The notes under the pieces: generated by a model | Database searches by the model: none | Told to the model about the DNA's origin: nothing | What the model saw: the letters and a program-made list of their open reading frames with translations, nothing else | Assembly: GCF_028858535.1 (NCBI RefSeq) | Contig: NZ_JAPMOU010000025.1 | Span: 30,256-94,255 of the forward strand | DNA from: Spartinivicinus poritis | GTDB taxonomy: Bacteria > Pseudomonadota > Gammaproteobacteria > Pseudomonadales > Zooshikellaceae | DNA length: 64,000 nt | Direction of reading: 5' to 3' | Translations under genes and position numbers: made by a program | Shown here: positions 45,661 through 55,361 of the stretch, one piece after another | Layout: each line of letters opens with the position of its first letter | Numbering within the stretch: position 1 is the first letter of the stretch

Positions 45661-47430
45661 GTGGAAAAACAACAGGCGGCAGAGCAAATTGCTGACTTAG
45701 TATTAACTGGCTTTAGTCATTATCGTTTGCGTTTTAGTGAAATTACCTTAGGGGCACGGCGCCGTTTTGAACGTGCTGCCTGGGGAGAAGTGCAGCGTGC
45801 ATCAAGTGGGCGGATTAATTTATACGATAAAGCGGTGGCTGAAGTGGTGGAGGATTTATCCCTGCATCTGCCAGATGACTGTTTATCATTGGCCATTTGG
45901 CGACATGCCAAGCAAGCCTATCATCAGCTAATCGCCAGTCGTACCGACTATGAATTGGCGGAGACATTTTTTAACTCAATTTTTTGTCGGGTATTTCGCC
46001 ACCATGCCATCAGTGAAGACAATTTATTTGTTCAGTCTTCTTTTCCTGCCCCACCGTTGGGAAGTCAGCTGCCTATTTATAATCGTTATCAGCCGCAACG
46101 CGGGTTAGTGGCGTTAATTAAACAAATATTAATGGATTATGCCTTTGCAATTCCTTATGAAAATTTACGTCGCGATATTAGCCAGATTATTTACTGTTTA
46201 AAACAAGAAATGGGAGAGGCATTCTCCAACGAAACTGTCAGCCATGTGGATATTATTAAGTCAGTTTTTTACCGCAATAAAGCAGCCTATTTAGTGGGGC
46301 GTATTGTCACTGAAAACATTACCACAAAAAACATCGCCATTGAAAAGGTGGCCACAGAAAAACAAGTAAAACCTTTTGTGCTGCCTTTACTCAATAATGG
46401 CCAGAGGGCTGTTTATGTAGATACATTAATCATGGACCCGGATGAAGTCAGTGTTATTTTTAGCTTTACTCGCTCCTATTTTATGGTGCTGGCTCCGATT
46501 CCCTCTGAATATGTGCAGTTTCTACAAGAGTTGTTACCCTGGAAACAGCGCTATGAGTTGTATATTTCGATTGGCTTTTATAAACATGGTAAGACAGAGT
46601 TTTACCGTGATTTTTTATCCCATTTAGCGGAAACCGATGATCAATTCATTATTGCACCTGGGGTAAAGGGGATGGTGATGACGGTATTTACATTACCTTC
46701 CAGTCAGACCGTTTTTAAGGTCATTAAAGATTATTTTGACCCGCCCAAAGAAGTGAATAAAGCGCTGGTAAAAGATAAGTATCACTTAGTTAAAGTCCAT
46801 GACAGAGTAGGGCGGATGGCCGATACTCAGGAGTTTTCTCACTTTGCGTTTCCTAAACAGCGTTTTGCACCGGAGTTATTAACTGAGCTGGAGAAAGTTG
46901 CGCAGTCGAATATTACCATTACTGATGACCAAGTGATTGTCCATCATTTATATACTGAGCGGAAAATGACCCCACTCAATTTATATATTAAAGAAGTGAG
47001 CGGTAAAAAGTTGGAAGCGGTTCTGGATGAATATGGCAATGCCATCAAACAGCTGGCCGCAGCGAATATTTTTCCGGGTGATATGCTCTTGAAAAACTTT
47101 GGTGTTACCCGTCATGGCCGAGTGGTATTTTATGATTATGATGAAATTTGCTATTTAACCGAATGCCGGTTTAGGAAAATCCCTCCACCCCGTTTTCCTG
47201 AAGATGAGCTGGCTGCTGAGCCTTGGTACTCCGTGGCACCCAATGATGTTTTTCCTGAAGAATTTGGTGTATTTCTATTTGCTGATCCTAAGATTCGTCA
47301 GCAATTTACTCAGTTACATCCTGAATTATTTGATGCAAATTACTGGCAGGAGCTCCAGCGTTTAATCGAGCATGGGCAGGTGATGGATGTTTACCCTTAT
47401 CGGCGCATTAAGCGATTTAAGCAACACTAA
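45661..47430 (+). CDS. aceK: Isocitrate dehydrogenase kinase/phosphatase AceK
   Basis: Bifunctional enzyme that switches isocitrate dehydrogenase off by phosphorylation to send carbon into the glyoxylate shunt. 589 residues (E. coli 578). The regulatory domain is N-terminal. The kinase/phosphatase domain includes the ATP loop APGVKGMVMTVFTLPSS, the lysine strand TVFKVIKDYFDPP, and the catalytic loop GDMLLKNFGVTRHGRVVFYD followed by DEICYLTECRFRKIPPPR. The GTG start is preceded by AGGGAG. A short 15-bp tandem repeat encodes four five-residue units in the N-terminal half (46309-46368), which may explain the extra length. aceA/aceB are not nearby. Confidence 0.95.
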   Translation: MEKQQAAEQIADLVLTGFSHYRLRFSEITLGARRRFERAAWGEVQRASSGRINLYDKAVAEVVEDLSLHLPDDCLSLAIWRHAKQAYHQLIASRTDYELAETFFNSIFCRVFRHHAISEDNLFVQSSFPAPPLGSQLPIYNRYQPQRGLVALIKQILMDYAFAIPYENLRRDISQIIYCLKQEMGEAFSNETVSHVDIIKSVFYRNKAAYLVGRIVTENITTKNIAIEKVATEKQVKPFVLPLLNNGQRAVYVDTLIMDPDEVSVIFSFTRSYFMVLAPIPSEYVQFLQELLPWKQRYELYISIGFYKHGKTEFYRDFLSHLAETDDQFIIAPGVKGMVMTVFTLPSSQTVFKVIKDYFDPPKEVNKALVKDKYHLVKVHDRVGRMADTQEFSHFAFPKQRFAPELLTELEKVAQSNITITDDQVIVHHLYTERKMTPLNLYIKEVSGKKLEAVLDEYGNAIKQLAAANIFPGDMLLKNFGVTRHGRVVFYDYDEICYLTECRFRKIPPPRFPEDELAAEPWYSVAPNDVFPEEFGVFLFADPKIRQQFTQLHPELFDANYWQELQRLIEHGQVMDVYPYRRIKRFKQH

Positions 47431-47540
47431 GCAAATCAAAAGAAAAAACCCTAAAAAAACAGCCGTGAATTAGATAGCAAGCAGCTACACTTAGATTACA
47501 GTCAGTAGTCGTTAAGATCTGCAGAGAATAGGAATGAGGT

Positions 47541-50500
47541 TTGGCAGGCAACACAGGTTATCGCTATCAGCTAGGGTTATGTCTGTGGGGGATTTTCAGT
47601 TGCTTGTTTAGTCAGTGTTGTTTGGCAGTTTATCAGGCTCAGTTAGTTGATGAGGTCAGTGTTCAGCTACCTCAAACAACCTCCACGGAACTTCAACCCA
47701 ATATCAGGCAAAGACTTAGCCAGGCTAGCCACTGGCGGGTGGGTACTCTGGCTGATACCAACGCACCCTATGTCATCCTTAATGATCGCAATGAGCTGAG
47801 GGGTATTGAGGCCAATTACCTGGCTTTACTTGGTAAACAGTTAGGTATTGAGTTCAGCATCACCGTTTATTCGACGGCTGAAGCGTTATTGAAAGCGGCA
47901 GACCAAAAAAATGTTGACTTGGTATTTGCCAGTGAGCCTGACAAGCACTTTCATCGCCGGTTTACTTTCCTGCCAGCCCTAATACAAACACCTATGGGGC
48001 TGTTTACATCTCGCCAAACCAGTCCTGTCAGTATTGACCGCTTGCAAGATAACACCATCGCAGTGCTTGGTAAGCCTACTTGGCTGCCATTAGTTAAATC
48101 TCAATTACCAGCATCAACCACTGTCAGAGCCTTTAAATCATTTAATACGGCGTTAAAAGCAGTGGAAAGACGAGAAGTCGTGGGGCTGCTGGGAGATAGT
48201 GCCATGGCTAATTACTGGCTTAATCAGGTGAATGTACATAATTGGCAATGGCAACCTGTCAAAGGATTAGCCAGCTTAAAATGGTTTATGGGTAGTCCGC
48301 CGGATGACTTGCCGTGGCAAGCGGCATTACAAGAATTTTTGAAGCAGCTCAGAGATGACGAGCGGAAACTATTGAATGGGCCGTGGCTGAAAGAGGAAGC
48401 TGCCATTGGCCGCGGAGCATTGGCACTCACCCAGGAGGAGCAAGCTTGGTTGAAGTCTCACCCAGTCATCAGGTTGGGGGTAGACCCCAACTGGCCTCCC
48501 TTTGATGCACTGGATGCTGAAGGGAAACATATAGGGATTGCTTCCGAGTATGCCAAGATTATTGGTCAGCGCCTGGGAATATCGGTTCATGTTGTGAAGC
48601 ATCAAACCTGGAGTCAGCAAATGAGAGCCATTCAGTATGGAGAGATAGACTTATTGGCGTCTGTATCAAAAACCCCCAGCCGTGCTCAAAATATGCTGTT
48701 TTCCAGACCTTATGCGAAAGTGCCGATGGCGATTGTCACTGCAGTTGATGCGGGCTTTGTTGAGGGGCTTCAGGATTTGGCTGGAAAAAAAGTAGTGGCG
48801 GTGTCAGATTATGCCAGCTATGAAATGCTGCGTTTTGACTACCCCTTTGTTCCTGTGATTGAAACGGATTCGGTTAAAAATGCACTGAATATGGTGGCCA
48901 AAGGAGAGGCAGAAGCGACGATAGGCAACCTGGTGGTGATGAGTCAAATGATTCAGCAGCAGTTTTTAGGCAAGTTAAAAATCGCTGCCCCTGTTCAGGA
49001 TCATCAGCAGGATATTCGATTGGCCGTAAGAATGGACTGGCCTCACCTGGTTCAGCTGGTTAACAAAGTGTTGGCTAGTATGACCCCACAAGAACATCGG
49101 GCGATTCAGCAAAAATGGTTAGCTGTTCGTTATGAGCATGCTGCTAACTGGCGGCAGGTGCTGACCTACTTGATACCTATAATGGTGGTAATTTCTATTG
49201 CCTGGGCTTTGATTCTCTGGTGGAACAAACGACTATCAAGTGAAATTGAAAAACGTTGTCAGTTGGAGTTGCAGCTTTCCGCCCAGCTGGACTTTCAAAA
49301 AGTGCTGCTTGATACCATCCCAAATCCGATTTTTTTTAAAGATCGAGAAGGTAAGTACATGGGGTGTAATCGGGCTTATGAAGAAGCGTTTGGTATCCAT
49401 CGGGATGAGCTTGTAGGCAAAACAGTATTAGAAGTCCACCAAGACCCAATTAAAGCAGATGAATATGATACGGATGATCGCTCGTTGTTAGATGTTGGTG
49501 GTGTTACCCACTGTGAGACCCAGGCACACTATATTGATGGGATGGTGCATGATGTGCTGTTTTGGAAGTCTACCTTTGGTGGTCAAACAGGGCAGCCCTC
49601 TGGGTTACTGGGCGTGATCGTTGATATTTCTGAGCGTAAAGCAGCTGAGCGGGCTCTGGAGCAAAGTGAAGAGCGCTATCGTAACCTGTTGAGCAACTTG
49701 ACCGGAGCAGTATTTCGCTATCAGGTCAACCAAGACTCCACCATGTTATTTATCAGTGATGCCATCGAATCATTAAGTGGGTATCCGGCGACTGACTTTA
49801 TCCATAATAAAGTACGCAAGTTTGCTAGCATTATTCACCCTGACGATGCTGAGCAGTTAAGAAAACAAGTACTTCAGCAAGTGATGAAGCAGCCTACCTA
49901 TAGCATTGAATATCGGATGGTGGATAAAACCAGCCAATTACACTGGGTGTTTGAGCGGGGTAAAGCCATCTATGACCATAATAAATCGCCTCTTTTTATT
50001 GATGGTGTGATTGTTGATATTACTGAGCGTAAAACCCAAGAAGAAGCGCTTGCCAGAGCCAAAGAAGAGGCTGAGGCAGCGACTCAAGCGAAGTCTGACT
50101 TTTTGGCTGTGATGAGTCATGAAATTCGTACCCCCATGAACGGGGTGATGGGGATGTTAGAGCTGCTTTGCTATACCTCACTGCAAGCGGATCAGCAACG
50201 GTTGGTGGATACCATGCGTGATTCTGCCACGGCATTGATGCAAATTCTGAATGATATTTTGGATTTCTCAAAAATTGAGGCTGGCAAGCTCAAGCTAGAT
50301 TACCACCCAGTTGATTTCACCACATTATTAGAATCAGTTGCAGGTACCTTTGCGGCTCAGGCGATAGAAAAGCAGGTTGAATTGCGCTTGTTCATTGATC
50401 CTTATCTGGCGAAAGAAGTCACAGCCGATAGTGTCAGGATTCGGCAGATTCTATTTAATATGCTGAGCAATGCCATTAAGTTTACGGATATGGGATATGT

Positions 50501-52010
50501 CAAAGTCAGCCTGGAGTTGCAGCGAGCGACTGCCCAAACTCAGTGGCTCGCGTTGACAGTTGAAGATACAGGAATAGGTATTAGTAAAACTAAGCAGGCC
50601 AAACTATTTGAGCCTTTCAGTCAAGCAGAAGCCACCACCACTCGCCGCTATGGTGGTACAGGGCTGGGGCTGGTTATTTGTCGGCGACTGGCTGCAATGA
50701 TGGGTGGGGAGATCAGCCTAACCAGTACGGTAGGCAAGGGAACCATGATTAGCTACCAACAACCTTTTGATATTTGTACACCCAGTGAGCCTTCGGTGGT
50801 GCTCAATAAACAAACCGTTCTGGTATTAGTGCAGGATAGTTTTTTAAACAGCAGCATTAATAAATACCTGGGGGCTTGGGGAGTAGAGCAAGTACGGCCT
50901 GATAAGCTACCTCAATCGGCAAATGAAATTCCTAGCTTATTACAAGCTAACAAAGTCAATGCCCTTGTTGCTCAACAGTATGTCATTCAACATTACTGGC
51001 AACTGGATGATACCCATAGCTTAAATTGGCTTGCCAGCCTGGAAGTACCAGTTGTGTTGCTGTCACCTAACTATGACCAACAGATAGAGGAAATAGAGAA
51101 GGTAGGGGTTAAGTTGGGTACACAGCCCTTGTTTCCTTGTTTATTTTATCGGGCACTGAAAATTGCCCTAGGCGTTGAAGACTATCTAGCTGATCGATTG
51201 ACCACTCTACCCAAAGTGGAGGTGCCTAAACTCAATTTTACTGGCCGGATTTTAGTCGCTGAAGATCACCCAACCAATCAGCAGGTAATTAGACAGCAGC
51301 TCAAACTGCTGGGGGTGAATGCTTGTATAGTGGAGAATGGTGTAGAAGCGCTGAAGGCTTGGCGGACAGGTGACTTTGTGCTCGTCATATCAGACTGCCA
51401 CATGCCCGAAATGGATGGTTATACCCTCACTCAAACAATACGAGAAGAAGAACAGCGACTGGGGTATGGTCGTGTCCCAATTATTGCACTGACGGCCAGT
51501 GCACTGGCTGATGATGCGCAAAAATGCCGAGATGCTGGGATGGATGACTTTATTACCAAGCCTGTAACAATTCCTGACTTAGGCAAAATTCTTAAATATT
51601 GGCTAGGTAAAGCCATTATCAACCAGCGTCATAAAGAAGATGTTGTTCAGCCAGCGAGTGAAGCCTCTGAGGCCGCTATTCAGCTGAGCCAGTTATTGTC
51701 ATTGTTTGGTGACCAGGCCATGGTTAATAAAATGCTAGGGGATTTCATCAATCAAACCCAGCAAGATATAGAAAAACTCTCGAATGCAGTGGAAGCCCAT
51801 GAAGCAGTAGTCGTTGCCGAAACCGCTCACCGAGTGAAGGGAGCAGCTAAAATTATTGAAGCAGATGCACTGGCAGAAAGCAGCCGTTCCCTAGAAATGG
51901 CTGCAAAAGGGGAGGACTGGTCAGGTATTGCCCACTATATCAGCCAGGTGAAACAGGAATATGAGCACTTACAGCAGTATATAAAACAGTTTTTGATCAG
52001 GAATGAATAA
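47541..52010 (+). CDS. EvgS-like hybrid sensor kinase with two periplasmic binding domains
   Basis: 1489 residues from a TTG start with AGGA seven bases upstream. A signal-like N-terminal helix is followed by two SBP_bac_3 domains (about 50-285 and 305-530), an inner-membrane helix (about 547-567) and two PAS domains (about 590-705 and 715-835). HisKA has phospho-acceptor His860 ([12 protein letters not shown]), followed by HATPase. A degenerate receiver-like segment (about 1090-1210) precedes a true receiver with Asp1285 (LVISDCHMPEMDG), and a C-terminal Hpt has His1430 (AHRVKGAAK). The complete phosphorelay chain fits a separate output receiver, which overlaps its end by eight bases. A ligand sensor of amino-acid or other small solutes is inferred. 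Confidence 0.92.
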   Translation: MAGNTGYRYQLGLCLWGIFSCLFSQCCLAVYQAQLVDEVSVQLPQTTSTELQPNIRQRLSQASHWRVGTLADTNAPYVILNDRNELRGIEANYLALLGKQLGIEFSITVYSTAEALLKAADQKNVDLVFASEPDKHFHRRFTFLPALIQTPMGLFTSRQTSPVSIDRLQDNTIAVLGKPTWLPLVKSQLPASTTVRAFKSFNTALKAVERREVVGLLGDSAMANYWLNQVNVHNWQWQPVKGLASLKWFMGSPPDDLPWQAALQEFLKQLRDDERKLLNGPWLKEEAAIGRGALALTQEEQAWLKSHPVIRLGVDPNWPPFDALDAEGKHIGIASEYAKIIGQRLGISVHVVKHQTWSQQMRAIQYGEIDLLASVSKTPSRAQNMLFSRPYAKVPMAIVTAVDAGFVEGLQDLAGKKVVAVSDYASYEMLRFDYPFVPVIETDSVKNALNMVAKGEAEATIGNLVVMSQMIQQQFLGKLKIAAPVQDHQQDIRLAVRMDWPHLVQLVNKVLASMTPQEHRAIQQKWLAVRYEHAANWRQVLTYLIPIMVVISIAWALILWWNKRLSSEIEKRCQLELQLSAQLDFQKVLLDTIPNPIFFKDREGKYMGCNRAYEEAFGIHRDELVGKTVLEVHQDPIKADEYDTDDRSLLDVGGVTHCETQAHYIDGMVHDVLFWKSTFGGQTGQPSGLLGVIVDISERKAAERALEQSEERYRNLLSNLTGAVFRYQVNQDSTMLFISDAIESLSGYPATDFIHNKVRKFASIIHPDDAEQLRKQVLQQVMKQPTYSIEYRMVDKTSQLHWVFERGKAIYDHNKSPLFIDGVIVDITERKTQEEALARAKEEAEAATQAKSDFLAVMSHEIRTPMNGVMGMLELLCYTSLQADQQRLVDTMRDSATALMQILNDILDFSKIEAGKLKLDYHPVDFTTLLESVAGTFAAQAIEKQVELRLFIDPYLAKEVTADSVRIRQILFNMLSNAIKFTDMGYVKVSLELQRATAQTQWLALTVEDTGIGISKTKQAKLFEPFSQAEATTTRRYGGTGLGLVICRRLAAMMGGEISLTSTVGKGTMISYQQPFDICTPSEPSVVLNKQTVLVLVQDSFLNSSINKYLGAWGVEQVRPDKLPQSANEIPSLLQANKVNALVAQQYVIQHYWQLDDTHSLNWLASLEVPVVLLSPNYDQQIEEIEKVGVKLGTQPLFPCLFYRALKIALGVEDYLADRLTTLPKVEVPKLNFTGRILVAEDHPTNQQVIRQQLKLLGVNACIVENGVEALKAWRTGDFVLVISDCHMPEMDGYTLTQTIREEEQRLGYGRVPIIALTASALADDAQKCRDAGMDDFITKPVTIPDLGKILKYWLGKAIINQRHKEDVVQPASEASEAAIQLSQLLSLFGDQAMVNKMLGDFINQTQQDIEKLSNAVEAHEAVVVAETAHRVKGAAKIIEADALAESSRSLEMAAKGEDWSGIAHYISQVKQEYEHLQQYIKQFLIRNE

Positions 52011-52404
52011 ATCACTCGCTGACCTCACGATTATGGTGTTGGAAGATCATGAATTTCAGCGCAACTATTTGCGGCTACTATTACAGCAGCTCGGTATTAG
52101 CAACCTGCTAGAGGCTGAAGATGGCCAGACTGCGTTAACGCTGGTAAGTAATCATTCAGTTGATGTGGTGATTTGTGATTTAAACTTACCGGGTATGCAT
52201 GGTGCTGAGTTTCTTCATCACTTAGGTAAGCGAGGCTTTAGTGGCGGTGTGATTATTGCCAGTGAGGAGCAGCAGGCAGTGCTAGAAAATAGCTGCCAAA
52301 TAGCCAATATGGTGGGATTACAGGTTATTGGGACAATGGCTAAACCACTACGGGCTGATTGGCTGGAGAGTACCTTAACCCACTTCTGTACGGAGCGATC
52401 CTAG
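52003..52404 (+). CDS. Single-domain response regulator (CheY-like)
   Basis: 133 residues, one receiver domain only. The acidic pocket is EDHE near the N-terminus. The phosphorylation site is Asp59 (VVICDLNLPGMHGAEF), and the Lys is in GTMAKPLRADW. There is no DNA-binding or enzymatic output. It is translated from an ATG inside the stop of the hybrid kinase gene (ATGAATAA), so it is surely its partner. It may act by protein contact or as a phosphate sink. A weak hairpin (about 52414-52434) follows. Confidence 0.9.
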   Translation: MNKSLADLTIMVLEDHEFQRNYLRLLLQQLGISNLLEAEDGQTALTLVSNHSVDVVICDLNLPGMHGAEFLHHLGKRGFSGGVIIASEEQQAVLENSCQIANMVGLQVIGTMAKPLRADWLESTLTHFCTERS

Positions 52405-52873
52405 TCATAAAAAAGCCGACCTGATGGGCCGGCTAAAGTGTTACCAAGGAATTCTCTCATTCGTTACTAATCAATCACCAGGTTGCCGCTGGCTAGCAGG
52501 CTATCAAGGATAGCTTGGTTGTCCAATAGCATTTGAATTTATTGGGGTACCGCTTTGCTGAGTTGTCATGAGAAATTGACCTCCTACCAAACGGCTAAAA
52601 GAACTGGCAGTAGCATAATCAAATAAAGTTGATGAGGTTCGCAATTGTACTAAGGTACGTATCACTTAAATGCCGTGTCGTATTTTTATTAAAGGGTTCA
52701 TAAAACACCTGTTAGAGCGAATTACTCGTTGTTTTTTTGAACGATTAATTAAGCAAGGGAGGGGAGAAGACTGGGAAAAAATAGATAAGTTTATGATTGT
52801 GCTATGGCAAGTGAGCTAATAAATAAGACAGTTGATGGATAAAAAATGCTTTAGTAAAAAAATAAAGTGCTGC
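52405..52873. other. Intergenic region with two overlapping micro-frames
   Basis: No firm gene. On the minus strand GGAGGTC precedes an ATG at 52569 with a 21-codon frame (MTTQQSGTPINSNAIGQPSYP, 52504-52569). A second 21-codon frame overlaps it in the next register (52467-52532, MLLDNQAILDSLLASGNLVID). They may be remnants of one small gene split by an indel, or chance. The rest is AT-rich and unremarkable. Confidence 0.3.
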
Positions 52874-54409
52874 TTAAATTTTAAACCGACCAACCACAGC
52901 TTGTAGCTGATTGGCTAACCCTTCAACCTCATTACTTTTACTCAGGGTTTCTTTAGATCGCTCGACAGTTTCCTCTGCAACCACAGAAATATTAACAATA
53001 TTTTCGTTAATTTCGCTAATTACCTGACTTTGCTCTTGAGAGGCTTCAGCAATATGGGAGTTCATTTCGGTAATGGTATTAACGGCATCTAGAATTTTAG
53101 CAATGGCACTACCGGCTTCGGTTACTTTTTCTACGCCGCTATTCGCATGATGCTCTAGGTTCACGATTCCTTTTTCAACCGTTTCGCTACAAGAGCGTAG
53201 GTTTAAAATACTTTGGTGAATTTCGTCGGTAGACTCATTGGTTTTTTGAGCCAAGGTACGAACTTCATCTGCAACAACGGCAAAGCCTCGTCCAGCTTCA
53301 CCAGCGCGTGCTGCTTCTATTGCTGCATTTAATGCTAGTAAATTGGTTTGCTCGGAAATACTTTTAATAACATCCAAAACCGTACCAATATTTTCCCCTT
53401 CAGTAATTAATTGTTGCGTGGCATGAGTAACAGCAGTGATTTCATCAGCCAATGATTGAATCGCATTAACTGCTTGGCTAACCACATGGGTACCCTCGGA
53501 TGCTTTATTGTTGGCATCTTGTGCAGACTCTGAAGCAGAGTTAGCGTTGTCTGCTACTGAACTGATGGATTGAGACATTTCTGAGGTAGCGGTGGCGACC
53601 ATGTCAATTTTTGTTTGTTGGCTTAAAATACCTTCAGTTTGTTCATTGATAATGTTGCCACTGTCTTGAGAAGAAGACAGCAGTTGTACGGAAACATGAC
53701 TTAACTCGCGGATAATTTCTTGTAATTTGGCAACGAATGCATTAAACCCTTGGGCAAGCTCACTCACCTCTGTGGCACTGCGGGTTTCCAGGCGTTGAGT
53801 TAAGTCACCGCCACCACCGGCGATATCGTTAATTGCATCAGTGACATTGCGTAAAGGTGTGACCACAATACGGCTCACGATAATCATGATTAATCCAGCA
53901 ATGAGAATATCTAAAACCACACCTTGAACAACTTGAATAATCAGGTTTTCCCGTAATTTGGCTTTAACGAAAGAATCGTCAATATACATCACGACCGTGC
54001 CTACATTTTGTTGATCACCGTCATCATCAAAAATAAGCTCTTTTTCAATCGTTGATGAAACTTTTGCTGGGGGGGCTTTAGCTTTAATTATTTTTTTATG
54101 ATCGGCTTCATCTCTGCCATACAGGGCTAATACATCACTTTTGGATTTCACCTGAATACCAGCAATGAACTTGGCTGCTTGCATTTCAGAGATAACATTA
54201 CTGTTAATAAACTCAGGCTCATAGTTCCAGATAGGACCAGGTAAGCTGACGCTGAGTCGTTTAGTTGCATTGGCGGCTTGAGTGGTTAACTCTTCTTCCA
54301 GGCCGCTTTTAGTAATGCTGTAGTTGTAGTAGCCAAAAGCAAACAGCACGATAGAAACAATGGCTATAAACAACAAAATAAAGCGGGCACGTATACTTTG
54401 CGGAATCAT
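52874..54409 (-). CDS. Methyl-accepting chemotaxis protein
   Basis: 511 residues. TM1 is near 8-30 ([19 protein letters not shown]) and a periplasmic sensor of about 150 residues follows. TM2 is near 180-200, with HAMP next. The signalling domain has the tip [20 protein letters not shown], followed by [18 protein letters not shown]. It ends in AVVGRFKI without a pentapeptide. The ATG at 54409 has AGGT at seven bases; an upstream in-frame start would add 12 residues. Monocistronic. Confidence 0.92.
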   Translation of the reverse strand: MIPQSIRARFILLFIAIVSIVLFAFGYYNYSITKSGLEEELTTQAANATKRLSVSLPGPIWNYEPEFINSNVISEMQAAKFIAGIQVKSKSDVLALYGRDEADHKKIIKAKAPPAKVSSTIEKELIFDDDGDQQNVGTVVMYIDDSFVKAKLRENLIIQVVQGVVLDILIAGLIMIIVSRIVVTPLRNVTDAINDIAGGGGDLTQRLETRSATEVSELAQGFNAFVAKLQEIIRELSHVSVQLLSSSQDSGNIINEQTEGILSQQTKIDMVATATSEMSQSISSVADNANSASESAQDANNKASEGTHVVSQAVNAIQSLADEITAVTHATQQLITEGENIGTVLDVIKSISEQTNLLALNAAIEAARAGEAGRGFAVVADEVRTLAQKTNESTDEIHQSILNLRSCSETVEKGIVNLEHHANSGVEKVTEAGSAIAKILDAVNTITEMNSHIAEASQEQSQVISEINENIVNISVVAEETVERSKETLSKSNEVEGLANQLQAVVGRFKI

Positions 54410-54731
54410 AGAACTACCTGGTACTCGTTGCAGCCTGTTAATCAAGCTTTGTTATTACTGTCACTCCAAAACGGTAAGTAAAATACCGTTCTTCATAGCC
54501 GAACCCGTCCCAGCTATGAGCTTAATTCTCAGTCTAGTACAGCTTGCCAAGGATGGAAGCAAAAGCGAAAAAATGCTGTCATATCCACTGGTTATTTGTT
54601 TGAAATATAATTACTTTTTAGTAATTAATAATACTGAGTTATTTCATAAAGATAACTTATAACAATAAGCAAAATTGCTTGCTTATGGGGGGCTTAGCAT
54701 GGCTAAAATAGGTAGTACAAACTTGGTTTGC
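54410..54731. other. Intergenic region, chemoreceptor promoter side
   Basis: AT-rich gap upstream of the chemoreceptor and downstream of the PilZ gene. No gene, repeat or clear promoter was identified. Confidence 0.3.
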
Positions 54732-55079
54732 CTAGATATCCAACTCGTTGTGCTCAAGGTAGCTTTTTATAAACTGTTGATGACGCTTTTCTATTTCAGT
54801 GAACTGTAAGCCAATATAAAAGTTGTTATTTCGCATGGTGACATGTCGAACCAAAGCCCGTGCATAAATAACCGATCTGTATTTATCGTACCTTGCTCTT
54901 ATCATTAAGGCGATAGGCTTATTCTTATTAACATTAAGGCTGGACCCCACTAGTGCGCCTTGCTCTGAAATGTTAAGAATCTGTACTGGAATAACAGCAT
55001 CTTTTACTTTCAGTGCGGCATTCCATGTGGTTTTTTTACGGGGAGCACGGTTGTCTTTATTAAATAGAAAACTATCCAT
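54732..55079 (-). CDS. PilZ-domain protein (c-di-GMP receptor type)
   Basis: 115 residues made up almost entirely of one PilZ domain. The c-di-GMP-binding RxxxR-type motif is NRAPRKKT near the N-terminus, and the second motif is NISEQGALVGSS (N/DxSxxG). The domain ends with FYIGLQFTEIEKRHQQFI. The ATG at 55079 follows AGGA at eight bases; a longer frame upstream (55163) would give a spurious hydrophobic N-terminus. Role: probably cyclic-di-GMP control of motility or surface behaviour. The neighbouring chemoreceptor is transcribed separately. Confidence 0.87.
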   Translation of the reverse strand: MDSFLFNKDNRAPRKKTTWNAALKVKDAVIPVQILNISEQGALVGSSLNVNKNKPIALMIRARYDKYRSVIYARALVRHVTMRNNNFYIGLQFTEIEKRHQQFIKSYLEHNELDI

Positions 55080-55317
55080 AAAACATCCTACTAACAGGGT
55101 AATTGCTAGCTGATACACTGCCTGACGGGCTCTTGCACTGTGTTGGTTTGTTTGTAAAGGCAACCAGCCTTACATTGCACAAGCCGTCTTGTTCAAGACC
55201 CCGTCAGCTTGCGCAGAGGCCATAAACAATTATTAGAGGTGCCCTTAATATAACAACTTGCGGCTAGCGCGTCTGTTAAGAAAATATGATGAGGGTTGTT
55301 AGGTTAGCAGCAGTTAA

Positions 55318-55344
55318 CCCTTTCAATGTTTTGATTTGAAAGGG
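55318..55344. terminator. Hairpin downstream of the spe operon
   Basis: Perfect 9-bp stem CCCTTTCAA / TTGAAAGGG with a 9-base loop, 18 bases beyond the speB stop. The T-tract is poor, so it may be a weak terminator or 3'-end stabiliser. Confidence 0.45.
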
Positions 55345-55361
55345 CTTATTAGCAAAGGTTG

